Shown: positions 28,101-38,631 of the stretch, piece by piece
Position numbering within the stretch: position 1 is the stretch's first letter
Layout of the letters: each line of letters starts with the position of its first letter
NCBI GenBank assembly: GCA_009746045.1
Contig: RPFO01000380.1
Coordinates: 668,388 to 732,387, forward strand
Source of the DNA: Mesostigma viride
Taxonomy: Eukaryota; Streptophyta; Mesostigmatophyceae; Mesostigmatales; Mesostigmataceae
Length of the DNA: 64,000 nt
Reading direction: 5' to 3'
Notes under the pieces: generated by a model
The model's input: only the letters and a program-made list of their open reading frames with translations
The model's database searches: none
Told to the model about the DNA's origin: nothing
Position numbers and translations under genes: made by a program

Positions 28101-31100
28101 TCATGCTGGCGGACTACGTGCTCCTCCACAAGGCCACCGCCAAGCTGTGCCACGTGCTGGTAAACCTGTTTGCCACGCTGGCCACGCAAGGATTCTGCGG
28201 GCCCAGGGAGCAGCAGAGGGACGGCGAGGGGGCGGGCGGGCCGGGCAAGTTTGAGGACGACGTTGAGGGGACGGGCATGGGCGAGGGCGTGGGCAAGACT
28301 GATGTGAGCGACCAGATCGAGGATGAGGAGCAGCTGATGGGGACTAAAGACCAGGTAAGGGGGGGGAGGACTAGGGACCAGCGAACGGGGGGGGGGGGTG
28401 CGTGCGCGTGGGCATGCGTGCATGGCCAGCTGTGCGGTTGGTTGCTCACAACAACTGCCAATGAGGCCCCTTGCTTCACGTGAAGCCTATTTGTTCTGCG
28501 CGCATTCCTGGTCGTTATAAAAACCTTGCATGCTTGCCTGTCATGATTAAAGGAGGGTGCTTGCCTTCTGTTTCATGGTATTGCAACTAAAGTGTGCACG
28601 CGGCTAGGTGGAGGGAATAAGGAGACCTTGTACGCTATATTAAATTAAATTAACATTAAATTATACCATGACTCCGTTGGGAGATCATGTAGCACGTATT
28701 CCCTTGTTGGGGTGGTTGCAGCGGAAGACGGGGGTGGGGATGAAAAGGACGGGATGGAGATGGCTGGAATAGTGCTTTTCATCGCATGGAGCTTGTCCTG
28801 CAGGCGGAGGATGCGAGCCTGCCACCTGCTCTGGGTATTCGGGAGTGATTGCGCAACGCTATATAGGGGGGAATAAGGATACCTTGTACGCTAAGTATGC
28901 TACTACTACTAAATATTGTTGTCTTGTGCTTGTCTCATTGGGCTGTGTGCACTGAAAGAACCAACATGGGCACTTAAAGTTCACTTTTTTTTTCTCTTTC
29001 CCTGTCTCTTAACGGCATCGCCGGTTCACCCGCAGGAGAAAGGCGAGACCAAGAAGGAGGAGGGCGACGGCGAGGCCAAGGGCGTGGAAATGCAGCAGGA
29101 CTTTGACGGGGAGATGTTCGATCTGTCGGACGATGATGAGGCGGAGGGGGAGGATGAGCCCGAGGAAGGCGAGGAGCGACTTGAACAGGAGATGGGTGAC
29201 GTGGGCAATGACGCCGATGTGGTGGATGAGAAGATGTGGGGTGACGACGACAAGAAGGAGGATGGCAAGGAGAACGGGGGGCAGCAGGAGGAGAAGTACG
29301 AGAAGGACGCGCCCATCAGTGCCGGAAAGCAGGAGAAGGAGTATCGTGGCGCGGAGGATGACAAGGAGGGGCGCCAGCAGAAGGGTGGGGAGGAGGATGA
29401 GATGGGCCCACCACCGGAGGAAGGAGGGGAGGAGGAGGAGGAGGAGGACATGAAGGTGAATCGGCACGGCGAGGGGGAGGAGGAGAACACAGGGATTCAG
29501 CCGGAGAAGGAAGAGGAGCTGCAGCTGCCGGACGATATGGACTTAGACGGGGTGCAAGGGGAGGAAGAGGAGCAGGAGGAGCAGCAAGGGGGGGCAGATG
29601 ACAGGGAAGGGGACCAGCCGCCGCCGCAGCAGAAGCTGGTGGAGGAGTGCGGCAAGACCGCAGGGGAGGAGGAAGGGAAGGAGGAGCAGCAGGGGGAGGA
29701 CGGGGAGGAAGGGGGCAAGGAGGAAGACGGCGATGGGGGGCAGGAGGAGGAGGGGAAGGAAAAGGAGGGACAGGAGCAGGATGCGCCCAGGGAGGATGAC
29801 GATGTGGAGGCTGATGATAATGACGAGAGCAAGGGCGAAGGTTCAGAAGAGCCACCGGCCGCGCCGCCGCTGCCAAACGCGCCGAACGACGAGGCGGACA
29901 AAGTCGAGGAGGACGGCAAGGTGGGGGCGGATGGTGTGCCCGAGGTCGCAGAAGAAGAGCCCAAAGGGGAGAAGGAGGAGGAGGAGGAGAAGGAAAGGGA
30001 GGAGGACAGGACGCAACGAGCGCGCGACCAGAAGGCCCCGACCGACGCCCCCGGTGTCCGCCAGGGTGTCCAGGGTGAGGACACGGCGATGGAGGAGGAG
30101 CCTGCGGAGGAGGCCCCCGCCAGGGAGCGGGTGGCGGCGCCGCTACCTCAGGAGGAGGGGCGTGAGGAGAACGAGGACCGGTCGGCACGCACCGTGGACG
30201 ACGACCCCTCGGGCAGCCGTAGGGAGAAGGTGGCTGGGCAGTCAGGGACACTGGAGGACGCCGCCGAGGCGCCCAAGCAGTCGAGGCCGAGCGAGGCGAA
30301 CCCGTTGCGTAGCCTCGGGGACGCTATGAGGGAATGGAAGCAGCGGCTGCACATGCTGGAGGAGGAGGAGAAGAAGAGCCAGGAGGAGGCACGCAAGGAG
30401 GCGAGTGAGCGGATGCCAGTAGATGACGCCACCGCGGTGGACGAGGCGGGCACGTTCGAGTACTGCCCAGAGGGAGAAGAGGAGGAGGCGGACGCGCAGG
30501 CGCTTGGTCCCGCCACCGAGGAGCAAGTGCAGGCGATGGGGGAGGAAGAGAAGCGCGCAGTGTCGGCAGCACAGGAGGACAAGGAGGCGGCGGCGGTGCA
30601 TGCGCAAGACGCGGAGAAGGATGAGGCGATGGAGGAGGAAGGGGATAAGGGGGATGAGGGTAAGGATGACGAGGGGGTGGATGTGCGCGTGCAAGGGAAG
30701 CACAAGAAGCCGCCTTTGGACACGGGCGGGGAGGAAGGGGTGTCAGATCAAGATGAGCAAGGGGCAGGGGCGGCACCCGGTGAATTGGTGGCCCCGGACG
30801 AGTCTGCGAGGGGGGGCCGCAGGGACGACGCGGAGCAACAAGCGTTTGCGTCGGTGGCAGGGTTCGCAAAGCCCCAGGAGGCGTCGATGTTGCCACCACC
30901 ACTTGCGGGGGCGCATCGGCTGCTGGTTGAGGACCGGCCGTTCTCGCAGGAGGAGCTGGCGTCGCTGCGGCAGGAACTTCAGGCGGAGATCGAGGCGGCC
31001 AGAGATGCTGAGGCTCCTGGCGCGAGGGAGGCCCGTGCGCGCGACATCTGGCGCAAGTACGACGCGCTCACGGGCGCGACGGCGCACGAGCTGGCAGAGC

Positions 31101-34100
31101 AGCTGCGGCTGATCCTGGAGCCCACGCTTGCGACCAAGCTGGCAGGGGACTACCGCAGCGGCAAGCGCATAAGCATGAAGCGGGTGATCACGTATATCGC
31201 CTCACAGTTCCGCAAGGACAAGATCTGGCTGCGGCGCACGCGGCCCAACCGACGGGAGTACCAGGTGAGTGGGGGCCGGGGGGGGAAAGGGGGATAGCAG
31301 GGATGCCAGAATTATTTTTTTGTATGTGCGTGTGTGTGTGTGGGGGGGGGGGGGGGGGAGGGCGGGCGGGCGAGCGGGCATATGTGTGTGTGGTAGGCAT
31401 AATCTTCATGCATATCCAACAGAGCCAGACGCCACAAGTACCAGGTGGGGCCCAAGTGTACTACTCTACCTTTCCACAGCAACCATCTGTCCCAGGGCGT
31501 CTCCCAGGGATTGCCCCTCTGTGTCACTTCACTACCCCTCTGTACCTAGCCACTGTACCTAGCCATTCTCGGGTGCCCGATTCCCTTTTTCTTTTGCAGT
31601 ACCTTCCACCTTGGAAAGTGCTATCCTATCCTCGTGTTCATTAATCCTATCCTCGTGTTAATTACTCCTATCCACGTGTTAATTAATCTTATCCTCGTGT
31701 TAATTAATCCTATCCACGTGTTAGTTCCTATCCTCATTCTACTACATTGATGTCCCTATATCCATCCCTCCCTGCACCTATCGCAGGTGGTGGTGGCGAT
31801 CGACGACTCGCGCAGTATGGGCGAGAATGGGTGCGGCGCGCTGGCATTAGAGGCCACGGCCGTCATCTGCAAGGCGATGGCCCAGCTGGAGATCGGCGAC
31901 CTGTCCATCATCCGCTTCGGTGGCAAGGAGAAGGTGCTGCCGGTGCATGACTTTGGGCAGCCGTTCGGGGAGGAGGCGGGCGTAAATGTGAGTGGCCGTT
32001 GCGTGTGTCAGCTATTGGGCATTGCTTGTCAACTGTTTCGTGGGTATGGACGTCATTTTATAGGACGCGAGCGGGGGTAGATGTCTGGCTGTACAGGTCT
32101 CTTTCAAAGGAAGGACACTTTCATGGGATGCGAGCCCTGGAACGTGTGTGATGAAGTTTTTCTAACACGCTTACTTGTTTGGTGATTGGACACGTGGCTG
32201 TGGTATACGAGACGTACGGCTCTCTCGTCACCATGGTAGAAGTCTGGTTTGGATCTAAGACCTGAGAATGGTATTGTCATCATGCAAAGATGTCATCAGC
32301 ATGGGTGGCTTGCTAATACTATTTGGCTCTATTGTCATGAACAGGCCATTACCTAGTATGATTCTTTCATTTAATTGCCTTTTTGTTTCAATCACGTACA
32401 TGTTTGTGCTGGTCTCCAACCCACCTTACTTACTCGGATCTGGTCCTTGTGTCCCATGGCCCGCTGTCCCCCTGCCCCGGTCTGCCCGTGTAACTTCCTG
32501 CACCGGTGCCCCCACAGCTGGTGTCGGCGTTTGACTTCAGCCAGGACAACACAATCCGCGACGAGCCGATGCTGTCGCTCCTCCAGTTCCTCTCCTCCTC
32601 CCTCTCGCTCGCAAAGGCACGGCTATCGCAGCGCGCCGCCTCGGCCGAGCTGCAGCAGCTGGTAATCGTCATCGCGGACGGGCGGTTCCACGAGAAGGTG
32701 AGCATTCTTCCTCGTCCTAGTAAAGTGGGGCGGTCCCATATGAAGGCGAGCGGGGAAGTTTCAAGGTGCTGTTAGAACGGGGCAAAGTGACCCCTTATAA
32801 AAGGCGTTGCGCTCACGAAGCCTAGTCTAATGGTCACTATCATGCTCATGTCATGGTCACCTCAGACAAGGGGTCGCCCTAGCGAAGCCTAGTGCTTGTT
32901 ATGTTTGGTTTGTTATTTAGTATTTGGTGTCTATTAGCGATAGGTGGTCTCATGAGAAGGCAAGGAACTTAGTTGTTCCCAAGTAGAAATCAACGTGCTT
33001 GTTAGAGGTTTTCCAAGAACAGTGGCAGGGCGCTGCATCAGGCGGCATGGGTCCATCAAAGCCCTGCTGCTTGCCAATTCCTAAAATTGCGGGCTGACTA
33101 GTTCTTTTACCTCACCTCTGGCGGTCGTCATCTCTAGAGCGTCTCTTGTGCCTAACCGATGCTTGCGTGTCTGCGGTGTGCTTGGCTGCGCGCCCCTTGT
33201 GCTGCCGTCCGCAGGAGACGCTGCGCCGCGCGCTGCACCAGGTGGGCAGCCCCCACCAGCTGCTCGCCTTCCTCGTGCTGGACAACCCGGCGCAGTCCAT
33301 CCTCGACATGCAGGTGAGGCTTTGCACTGTGTAAATGCAGGTGAGGGGCTGCTCCTGAGGCTTTCCCGCGGTTAAAACAAATGAAGGGCTGCTTTAGATG
33401 CCCTGGAGGGTGTGGATTGGCAAGGCGCCACAGAGGGGAGCATGGGAGGCGCGGCCCTGACGTTAACCTAGCAGTTTTACGAGAGCATGACGTAGTGGTA
33501 TGTCGGCACATGCTCCGCCAGATGTTCGCCCGATGATGCAGAGCAGTGCCTGGTTCTTGTTTTCTGGTCACGAAATCTGACAAGGTAACGTGCATGAAAT
33601 CTCAGATATACAGGAGTAATTAGTATATGAGTAGTATGTGAGTAGCATATGAGTAGCACATGAGTAGTATATGAGTACTATGTGAGTAGTATGTGAGTAG
33701 CATATGAGTAGTATGTGAGTAGCATGTGAGTAGTGAGTAGCATATGAGTAGTATGTGAGTAGCATATGAGTAGTATGTGAGTAGCATATGAGTAGTATGT
33801 GAGTAGCATATGAGTAGTATGTGAGTAGCATATGAGTAGTATGTGAGTAGCATATGAGTAGTATGTGAGTAGCATATGAGTAGTATGTGAGTAGCATATG
33901 AGTAGTATGTGAGTAGCATATGAGTAGTATGTGAGTAGCATATGAGTAGTATGTGAGTAGCATATGAGTAGTATGTGAGTAGCATATGAGTAGTATGTGA
34001 GTAGCATATGAGTAGTATGTGAGTAGCATATGAGTAGTATGTGAGTAGTATATCCTGCCACACCTGCACTTTATCCTGCCACACCTGCAGAGGCGGATTC

Positions 34101-35906
34101 TGCCATGTGGCCGTCTCTTTGTCATCACATCCCGGCCACGGTGCCGGTACCACGCCTACCCTGCAGCATCTGGGCAAGGGCGGCACACTTGTGGTGATGG
34201 TGTGGCCCCCTGGATTGGTGTGCCGTGCTTGCTGCTGGATAGGCAAGGCAGCCAGCATGCTACGATGGAGCAAACCGCTTGCAACCGCTTGTAGCATACT
34301 GCCGTACAGAAGCACTCATATAGTGTCTACTTACATCACTGACGCGACTGGCTTGGTTGCAAATGCCCAACCCACTCACTTCTGCTTTTCTTTACATGCA
34401 GTGATGTCTGACTGACTCGTCTTTTCTTACGCATGTTCTACGGCTTACGCACGTTCCTACTAAGTCGCTAGGTTCCAATCTAATAGCTGTCGTGGATGTG
34501 CCAGAGCGGCCACATTTCACTAGTCTCCCCCCGAATGATACGGTTTGCACCTCCCCTTGGATATGTGTGCGCCTTTGCCTCGCCTGGCGCCAACGTGGCC
34601 GGTCTCTTTATCGGTCAGTTGGTCATACTTGCGCGTTGCCTTGCCACGCACATGTTCGTTCGCCTCACCCCGGTCCTTGCAGTCGGTCTCGTTTGCGGGC
34701 GGCAAGGCCACGTTCACCAAGTACATGGACAGCTTCCCCTTCCCCTACTACATGCTGCTGCAAGACATCCACGCACTGCCACGCACGCTCGCCGACCTGT
34801 TGCGCCAGGTGAGGGCACTTCTTCTACGGCACGACATGGCAACACGCCCCCGGTTTCTTCAGGTTTCGGTTACTCTCATATGTTTTTGTTTGTTGTCCGT
34901 TCTTGTTGCGCCAGTTGAGGGCATGATTTTGACAACGCAACTGACGACATGCACCCGGACTTCCAGGGTTTTCTTCGTCTCTCATTTTTTTTCTTCTGCG
35001 CTATTCTGGTTGCACCCTGCCAGATGCTGTTTTCCCTGTGTCTCGATGGGGAGTTAGTTTTTTGGGAACGTGCCCAGGATAACTTTTTTGGGAACATGCC
35101 CAGGATAACTGGGGGCAGGGTCTCATGAAGGCTCGAGCCTCGTTTCTCTCCTTAGAATTGCACTGTCACTGCCAATCGATCGATGTTGTTAGCACCTGAT
35201 TCAGCTCTGCAGGCGTTGCCATTGCACGTTTGGCTAGCCGCTGGGAGCAGGATGGGAATCTAGTAAGAACTCTAGTGTTTCCTGAGCAGTCAAAGTTTCA
35301 AGCTAAAAGTTTAACTTGCATGAAGGTAGATTTTATATAGCACAGACCATGAACATGGGCATGGGCATGGGCCAGGGAATGGTAACTACTTATCAAGCTG
35401 GAGGTTACCATGAAGCTGTAAAGCATGCTTGTGTATAATCGGCATTTGCGAGAATGGGATGTGCACCCCTTTTGGCACATGCCTGGGAGCAGGCCAAATA
35501 GGCTTGCCTGGCGGCCTGTTGCTGGCATTCCCAGAATTTCTTGTTTACATACATCCTGATCCTGTTTCTTAGATGGAGAAGTGTGGAAGAAAAGGGCAAA
35601 GTCCGGCTCATATTATTCTCTTTTGCAGTTGTTGTCGGCGGTTGCTGGCCTATGAAAAGTAGTAGTAAGTTAAGGCTGTTGTCAACCATCATGCTCTATT
35701 CTTCCACAGGCTCAACGTAGGGTAGCCTCAAATGAAAGACCGGTGCCTGATGCTGCTTGCATGTCGAGAAAGAAACAGGTTAGCAAGGATGGAGTTTCGT
35801 TCTCTGCTCATATGCTAACTCAGCAATTGTTCCTTGGATTTTCTGCGCGTGTTCTTGCGCTTGCCCCCCGCAGTGGTTTGAGATTATGCAGCGAATGTCC
35901 CATTGA
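726..35906 (+). CDS. MDN1: Midasin (MDN1/Rea1), 5'-partial, 21 coding exons in window
   Basis: Giant dynein-related AAA+ ATPase of the nucleolus and nucleoplasm. In the family it uses ATP to pull assembly factors off pre-60S ribosomes through its C-terminal MIDAS domain. The sequence shows all six AAA modules, each with a Walker A (at 1545, 5262, 6846, 7740, 9537 and 10680), a long helical linker, an Asp/Glu-rich region and a vWA domain with a DDSRS MIDAS signature. The joined visible exons total 21,802 nt, about 7,266 residues plus stop, and every junction keeps phase. Family members are usually about 4,900-5,600 residues, so this one is much enlarged, mainly by low-complexity insertions between and within AAA modules. 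The family N-terminus before the conserved WERE..A..RARWYL segment is missing, so the gene starts upstream of the window. Some weakly conserved exon edges may shift by a few codons. Confidence 0.95.
1372..1397. repeat. Poly-C tract (26 nt)
   Basis: Uninterrupted run of C in the MDN1 intron, about 40 nt before the acceptor of the AAA1 Walker A exon. Run length is likely to be assembly-sensitive. Confidence 0.9.
2755..3043. repeat. 12-nt minisatellite (TTCTGTTGTACC), about 24 copies
   Basis: Nearly perfect array with one T-to-C variant near 2981. It fills most of the MDN1 intron between exons 3 and 4 and ends about 40 nt before the acceptor at 3084. The plus strand is pyrimidine-rich and all frames are open. 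Confidence 0.92.
4672..20323 (+). CDS. MDN1: MDN1 giant exon: AAA2-AAA6 and most of the linker
   Basis: A single open frame of 15,652 nt between an acceptor (CCCCCAG at 4665-4671, phase 1) and a donor (CAGAG|GTAAGC at 20324, phase 2). It contains AAA2 (GETGVGKT, WVLLDEINLA), AAA3 (GPTSSGKT, WIVLDELNLA), AAA4 (GETGCGKT, MLLIDEISLA) and AAA5 (GAPGVGKT, WVLLDEMNLA). AAA6 has GGPCSGKS but a degenerate Walker B (WVLLENANFC), which is normal for midasin AAA6. The AAA2 module holds a Lys-rich insertion (about 5698-5820), the AAA4 module a smaller GK-rich one (about 8113-8165), and AAA6 a Gly/Glu-rich one (about 11350-11660). From about 12 kb on it is helical linker broken by Ser/Ala/Gly-rich stretches. 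Antisense open frames here are codon-bias shadows. Confidence 0.95.
20313..20400. repeat. Triplicated exon-end/donor sequence after the MDN1 giant exon
   Basis: GTGCCAGAGGTAAGCGGG at the true junction is repeated about 30 nt downstream, and a variant (CCATAGGTAAGCGGG) follows. Only the first donor (20324) avoids the in-frame TAA. Confidence 0.85.
21178..28354 (+). CDS. MDN1: MDN1 exons 8-15: distal linker
   Basis: Exons read as 21178-21730, 22564-22884, 23389-23515, 24099-24160, 24517-24669, 25566-25784, 26590-27111 and 27905-28354. Family landmarks are KKAFADLLKALRAIGLSHRK at the end of exon 8, the AWRKAEGYY...QQDFNRDLSLRE block in exon 9, and a PWVWRQK segment in the 62-nt exon 11. Phases agree throughout, and adding the 62-nt exon is what makes exon 10 (ending in phase 1) join exon 12 (starting in phase 0). 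The start of exon 8 was chosen because only GTGCCAG (21171-21177) restores phase with the giant exon. Introns here hold minisatellites described separately. Confidence 0.85.
22380..22502. repeat. CAAC/ACCACT-rich satellite with a 36-nt unit
   Basis: Degenerate ACAACCACTAC-type repeats. The last 72 nt are two near-identical 36-nt units containing CAAGTACAACCGCTACAACA. They lie in the intron shortly before MDN1 exon 9. Confidence 0.75.
24859..25094. repeat. 32-nt minisatellite, about 7.4 identical copies
   Basis: The unit begins GGGTTGAAGCTGTGTGAACC and ends TGGCGTTGATAA. Copies are head-to-tail with no spacers. Located in the MDN1 intron between exons 12 and 13. Confidence 0.93.
27117..27350. 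repeat. Degenerate TTTGCTTGTTTGCCTCC-type tandem repeat
   Basis: About seven diverged units of roughly 33 nt alternating GCCTCTATTTGCTTG with short linkers, immediately after the MDN1 exon 14 donor. Confidence 0.65.
28636..28705 (-). mobile_element. Inverted fragment of a SINE-like element 3' end
   Basis: Read on the minus strand, this contains GTGCTACATGATCTCCCAAC, then GGAG and an A/T-rich tail. It is closely similar to the 3' end of the insertion at 37413-37630. It lies in the MDN1 intron between exons 15 and 16; the rest of that intron shows no structure. Confidence 0.6.
29036..31264 (+). CDS. MDN1: MDN1 exon 16: Asp/Glu-rich domain and start of the MIDAS region
   Basis: 743 codons in phase 0. 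About the first 600 residues are dominated by Glu, Asp, Gly and Lys, including DGEMFDLSDDDEAEGEDE near the start. This is the acidic tether that links the midasin linker to the MIDAS domain in all family members. The last 130 or so residues are ordered, with a conserved LTGATAHELAEQLRLILEPT segment followed by KLAGDYRSGKRISMKRVI and ending at REYQ. These match the segment that leads into the vWA fold. Acceptor CCGCAG at 29030-29035, donor CAG|GTGAGT at 31265. Confidence 0.93.
31787..35906 (+). CDS. MDN1: MDN1 exons 17-21: vWA/MIDAS domain and C-terminus
   Basis: Exons read as 31787-31987, 32518-32697, 33215-33313, 34683-34808 and 35874-35906, all in phase 0. Exon 17 encodes VVVAIDDSRSMGEN, a complete DxSxS metal-ion-dependent adhesion site. 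Exon 18 supplies the buried strand VIVIADGRFHEK. In the family this face binds the ubiquitin-like domains of Ytm1 and Rsa4. Exon 20 ends LPRTLADLLRQ, and the last exon adds WFEIMQRMSH and a TGA at 35904-35906, matching the ...LLRQWFELM... end typical of midasins. A possible extra cassette exon lies at 35710-35778. Confidence 0.92.
33604..34050. repeat. 22-nt minisatellite, about 20 copies, GTGAGTA in most units
   Basis: The unit alternates ATGTGAGTAGC and ATATGAGTAGT. It fills a large part of the MDN1 intron between exons 19 and 20. On the sense strand each full unit contains GTGAGTA, a good match to a 5' splice site. Confidence 0.92.
34799..34990 (+). repeat. Imperfect duplication spanning the MDN1 exon 20 donor
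   Basis: TTGTTGCGCCAG plus the following intron (GAGGGCA..., ACGACATG..., ...TCTCAT) recurs about 105 nt downstream with indels. The downstream copy has lost the GT (CCAGTTGAGG), so it is not a usable donor. Confidence 0.65.
35710..35778 (+). other. Possible in-frame cassette exon of MDN1 (69 nt)
   Basis: A 23-codon open segment (starting AQRRVASNER) between a strong acceptor (TCTTCCACAG ending at 35709) and a donor (CAG|GTTAGC at 35779), in the phase-0 intron before the last exon. Inclusion would split the conserved LLRQ-WFE junction, so it is probably skipped or rare. Confidence 0.3.
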
Positions 35907-36689
35907 GGCATATAGCCTGTCCATGAGATAAGGGATGCCCGGGACGGCGAGAAGATGTCACTGCATGGATATCCCGTGACGTCAAATGCTGCGAGCACGG
36001 CAGTGCCAATTATTTAACAGCAATGGCCCTCATCCTGGATTATGCAAGACCAACGTGGCGTTGGTGTGTTGCCTGTATCAGCCGACATCATATCAAGTTT
36101 TGCAGCATGAAGGACAGGGTAGCGGTTGCAATACAAAAGCATTGTCCTGAATTTTTTTTAGGTTATTTATTTGGTTTCTGGAGATGACAAAGTGACCAGT
36201 TTGCCAGTGCTGGGGTGACGCCTGGCAAATTTTTCATGGGCTCAAGAATCAAGATGCGAACCACCAAAATAGGGAAAGTCGGATACACTTGGAATCCACA
36301 TTGATGGGCCAGTCCCACACTTGCTGCTATGCCGCTGCAAATGGTGCATACATGCATTTCCCTTGATGGCATGCCACAGAGTACCTTATTGTCTTTCAAA
36401 CTTCCACAAAAAGCCTTTTTTTGCTTTAAATTTTTGTGTCTGTAAATGTTGTGGATGCATGAATTTCAATGCTGTTTCGCATATGCTGGACATGTGGCGG
36501 TGCATATGTATCAAGCTATTCAATTCTGTTGCCGCCAAACAGACTGCGCCGCTGTAGGTAATTTATATACCATGTATCCACCCATTCGTGATCGCTTCAA
36601 ACTGCTGGGGAGCATGCTCCCCGACGCCATGACAGGGTTGGCCGGCAGCGATGTTGCTGCCTGTCGTAGTTTTGTGATATGTAGTTAGT
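35907..36689. other. Spacer downstream of MDN1, no gene seen
   Basis: AT-richer than the genes and includes the MDN1 3' UTR. Short open frames only, with no recognisable protein, RNA or repeat. Confidence 0.6.
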
Positions 36690-36836
36690 TGTACCTTGTG
36701 CAGCTGGCATGATCCTTGGATGTCCGTGTCAGATTCCTATTAATTTCTTCAGGGCTCTTCTCCTTTTCCGGTTTTTCCTTATGTTGCATGCCCATCTCAC
36801 CTCCGCAATCTATCATTCTCAATGAATATATAGGTA
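36690..36836 (-). repeat. Uninterrupted copy of a dispersed repeat
   Basis: Read on the minus strand it runs from TATATTCATTGAGAATGATA through GGAGGTGAGAT, CATGCAACATAAGG and CTGACACGGACATCCAAGGA to CTGCACAAGGTACAAC. The same order appears on the plus strand at 37349-37745, where it is split by an insertion. Confidence 0.75.
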
Positions 36837-37239
36837 TACGAAAAATAAACAAAGCCAACGCTAACAAGAGATCTGCAATATATGCATACGCGGGCTTTTG
36901 GTTCCCGCCGCACATTTGAAAGTGCTGTCCTCCGGATTTTTGCCTTTGCACCGTGTGCAGTTCTTGGACGTTTGGAATCATGGCATGGCTAACGTAATGA
37001 CTGACTAGCTAGACCTTTTCAGTGGTTTCCCATTTGCGGCCGGGTATTTCCTCGTAAATGGTGGGATAGTGATCGCAGCAATGGTGCTTACCCCTAGACA
37101 CTCCCGGCCAGTTAGGCTCGAAACACACGCCCTGATCAAGCAAGCTGTTTCCGGCCCCACCGTCTAGACCTGTCATCTAGTCGCTCTACACATAAGCCAG
37201 CCATAATTTCAATGCACAAGGCTACACATTTCCATCACC

Positions 37240-37348
37240 ATTCATATTCATCATCCTGAACGACTCGAACACGCGGACAAGATAACGGCAGGCTCGAGCT
37301 ACCATGGTCCGGATTCTCCCGATTTCTGGCCTGCGCTGGTTGTCTCCT
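37240..37348 (+). repeat. Dispersed repeat family, copy 1 (CATCCTGAACG...CTCGAG...CCATGG)
   Basis: Contains TTCATCATCCTGAACGACTC, GGCAGGCTCGAGCTACCATG, GTCCGGATTCTCC and TCTGGCCTGCGCTG in order. Related copies lie at 38632-38740 and 57541-57608. No coding potential is seen. Confidence 0.75.
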
Positions 37349-37412
37349 TGATATATACTCATTGAGAATGATAAATTATGGAGGTGAGATTGGCCATGCA
37401 AGTTGCAACATA

Positions 37413-37630
37413 GATTGTCAAGGCGCACACGCCAGCCCCTGTGGGCAAGCCGCCTCCCCCCAAACGGAGGAGCCGTTTTGATGAGTAGCGTAGATAGGCT
37501 TTTCTAGACTAGATATAGCTTAGAGTTAGGTTAGTTCGATTACGCGGCTTCCTCCACACCACCCATCCAACCTGGAATATGTGCTACATGATCTCCCAAC
37601 GGAGACATGTTATAATTTAATTTTTAATTT
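37413..37630 (+). mobile_element. SINE-like insertion with 13-bp target-site duplication
   Basis: A 218-bp segment flanked by the direct repeat AAGTTGCAACATA (37400-37412 and 37631-37643). It interrupts a dispersed repeat whose intact copy is at 36690-36836. It ends in an A/T-rich tail after the hairpin CTCCCAACGGAG. A weak B-box-like GTTCGATTAC is present (near 37536), but no clear tRNA head, so the class is uncertain. Confidence 0.65.
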
Positions 37631-37754
37631 AAGTTGCAACATAAGGAAAAACCCCGAAAAGAAGAAGAACCCTGAAGAAATTAATAGTAATCTGACACGG
37701 ACATCCAAGGATCACGCCAGCTGCACAAGGTACAACAGGACGAAAAAATGGTTT

Positions 37755-38490
37755 CGACTTAGGACTTAGTTTTTTTGCAAAACTTAGCCCTGACCGGGAG
37801 AAGACAAGTCTGCGGCCTGCGGGGGCTGAGATTAAATAAGAGGTACCTTGAAATTAAATAAGAGGCGTGCATCTATGAATATATAGTTTTGGAGGCGAGT
37901 TTCTGTTGGCGTTAAGTCGTAGTATTGTACGATTGATAGATTGGTAGTGCATTGGTGGTACTGCACGACAGTATTGGACGGAGTTCCCGGAATCCCGGTC
38001 TGGCAAGCGGATTTTGCATCTCACGGGTACATCTCACGGGTACATCTCACAGGTACACGACGCGGCACGCCGCACGACGTTGTAAGTACAGCTAGCAAAT
38101 GGCTCGCAGAAAAGCTAGGAACCTAGGCGACTATTTGGCGCTGCGTCGGTCGTGACGTTGTTTACTCCGTTGGATCTGCATCTACGGCGTTCGTGGGTTG
38201 TTTCGAAACCCGGTCGATGAGATTTAATTAAAGGAGAAGTCGGGTATATAACTGATCCTTTTTTGAAAACTTCGTGAAAATGTAAAAGTCGAGATGAATT
38301 AAACGGCTTGACAGTTGACATGTTGTCGTCCACTACCACAAGTTAACGCCAATCGAAACTCGCGTCCAAAAATATATTTGGATAGAGGCATGTCTCTTAT
38401 TTTATTTCAAGGTACCTCTTAATTAATCTCAGGCCCCGCCTCGGGCTATAAGTTTGCAAAAAAAAAGTCTGTTAAGTCCGGGCAAAGGTG
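37755..38490. mobile_element. Foldback element with long imperfect terminal inverted repeats
   Basis: 37821-37915 is the inverted counterpart of 38343-38437. Shared blocks are GAGGTACCTTGAAAT, TAAATAAGAG, GGCGTTAA and a GGGGCTGAGATTAA end. Weaker inverted similarity extends outward through T-rich GCAAACTTA blocks to about 37755 and 38490. The 430-bp core has three tandem copies of TCACGGGTACATC-type text (about 38018-38057) and no long frame. It resembles a non-autonomous DNA transposon. Confidence 0.65.
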
Positions 38491-38631
38491 AACAGGAGGA
38501 AAAAATATAACCTGCAATATATATTAAAAATATAATTACTTACACGACCTGCAATATATATGCCACTATTCGGTAATGTGCAAGGGTATGCACGCATTTC
38601 CACCTAGGTGGGTAGGAAATGAATGAAGCTT

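Noticed and set aside
38140-38220. GGGTTGTTTCGAAACCC as a tRNA T-arm
   Set aside because: It is a simple palindrome inside the foldback element without other tRNA parts.
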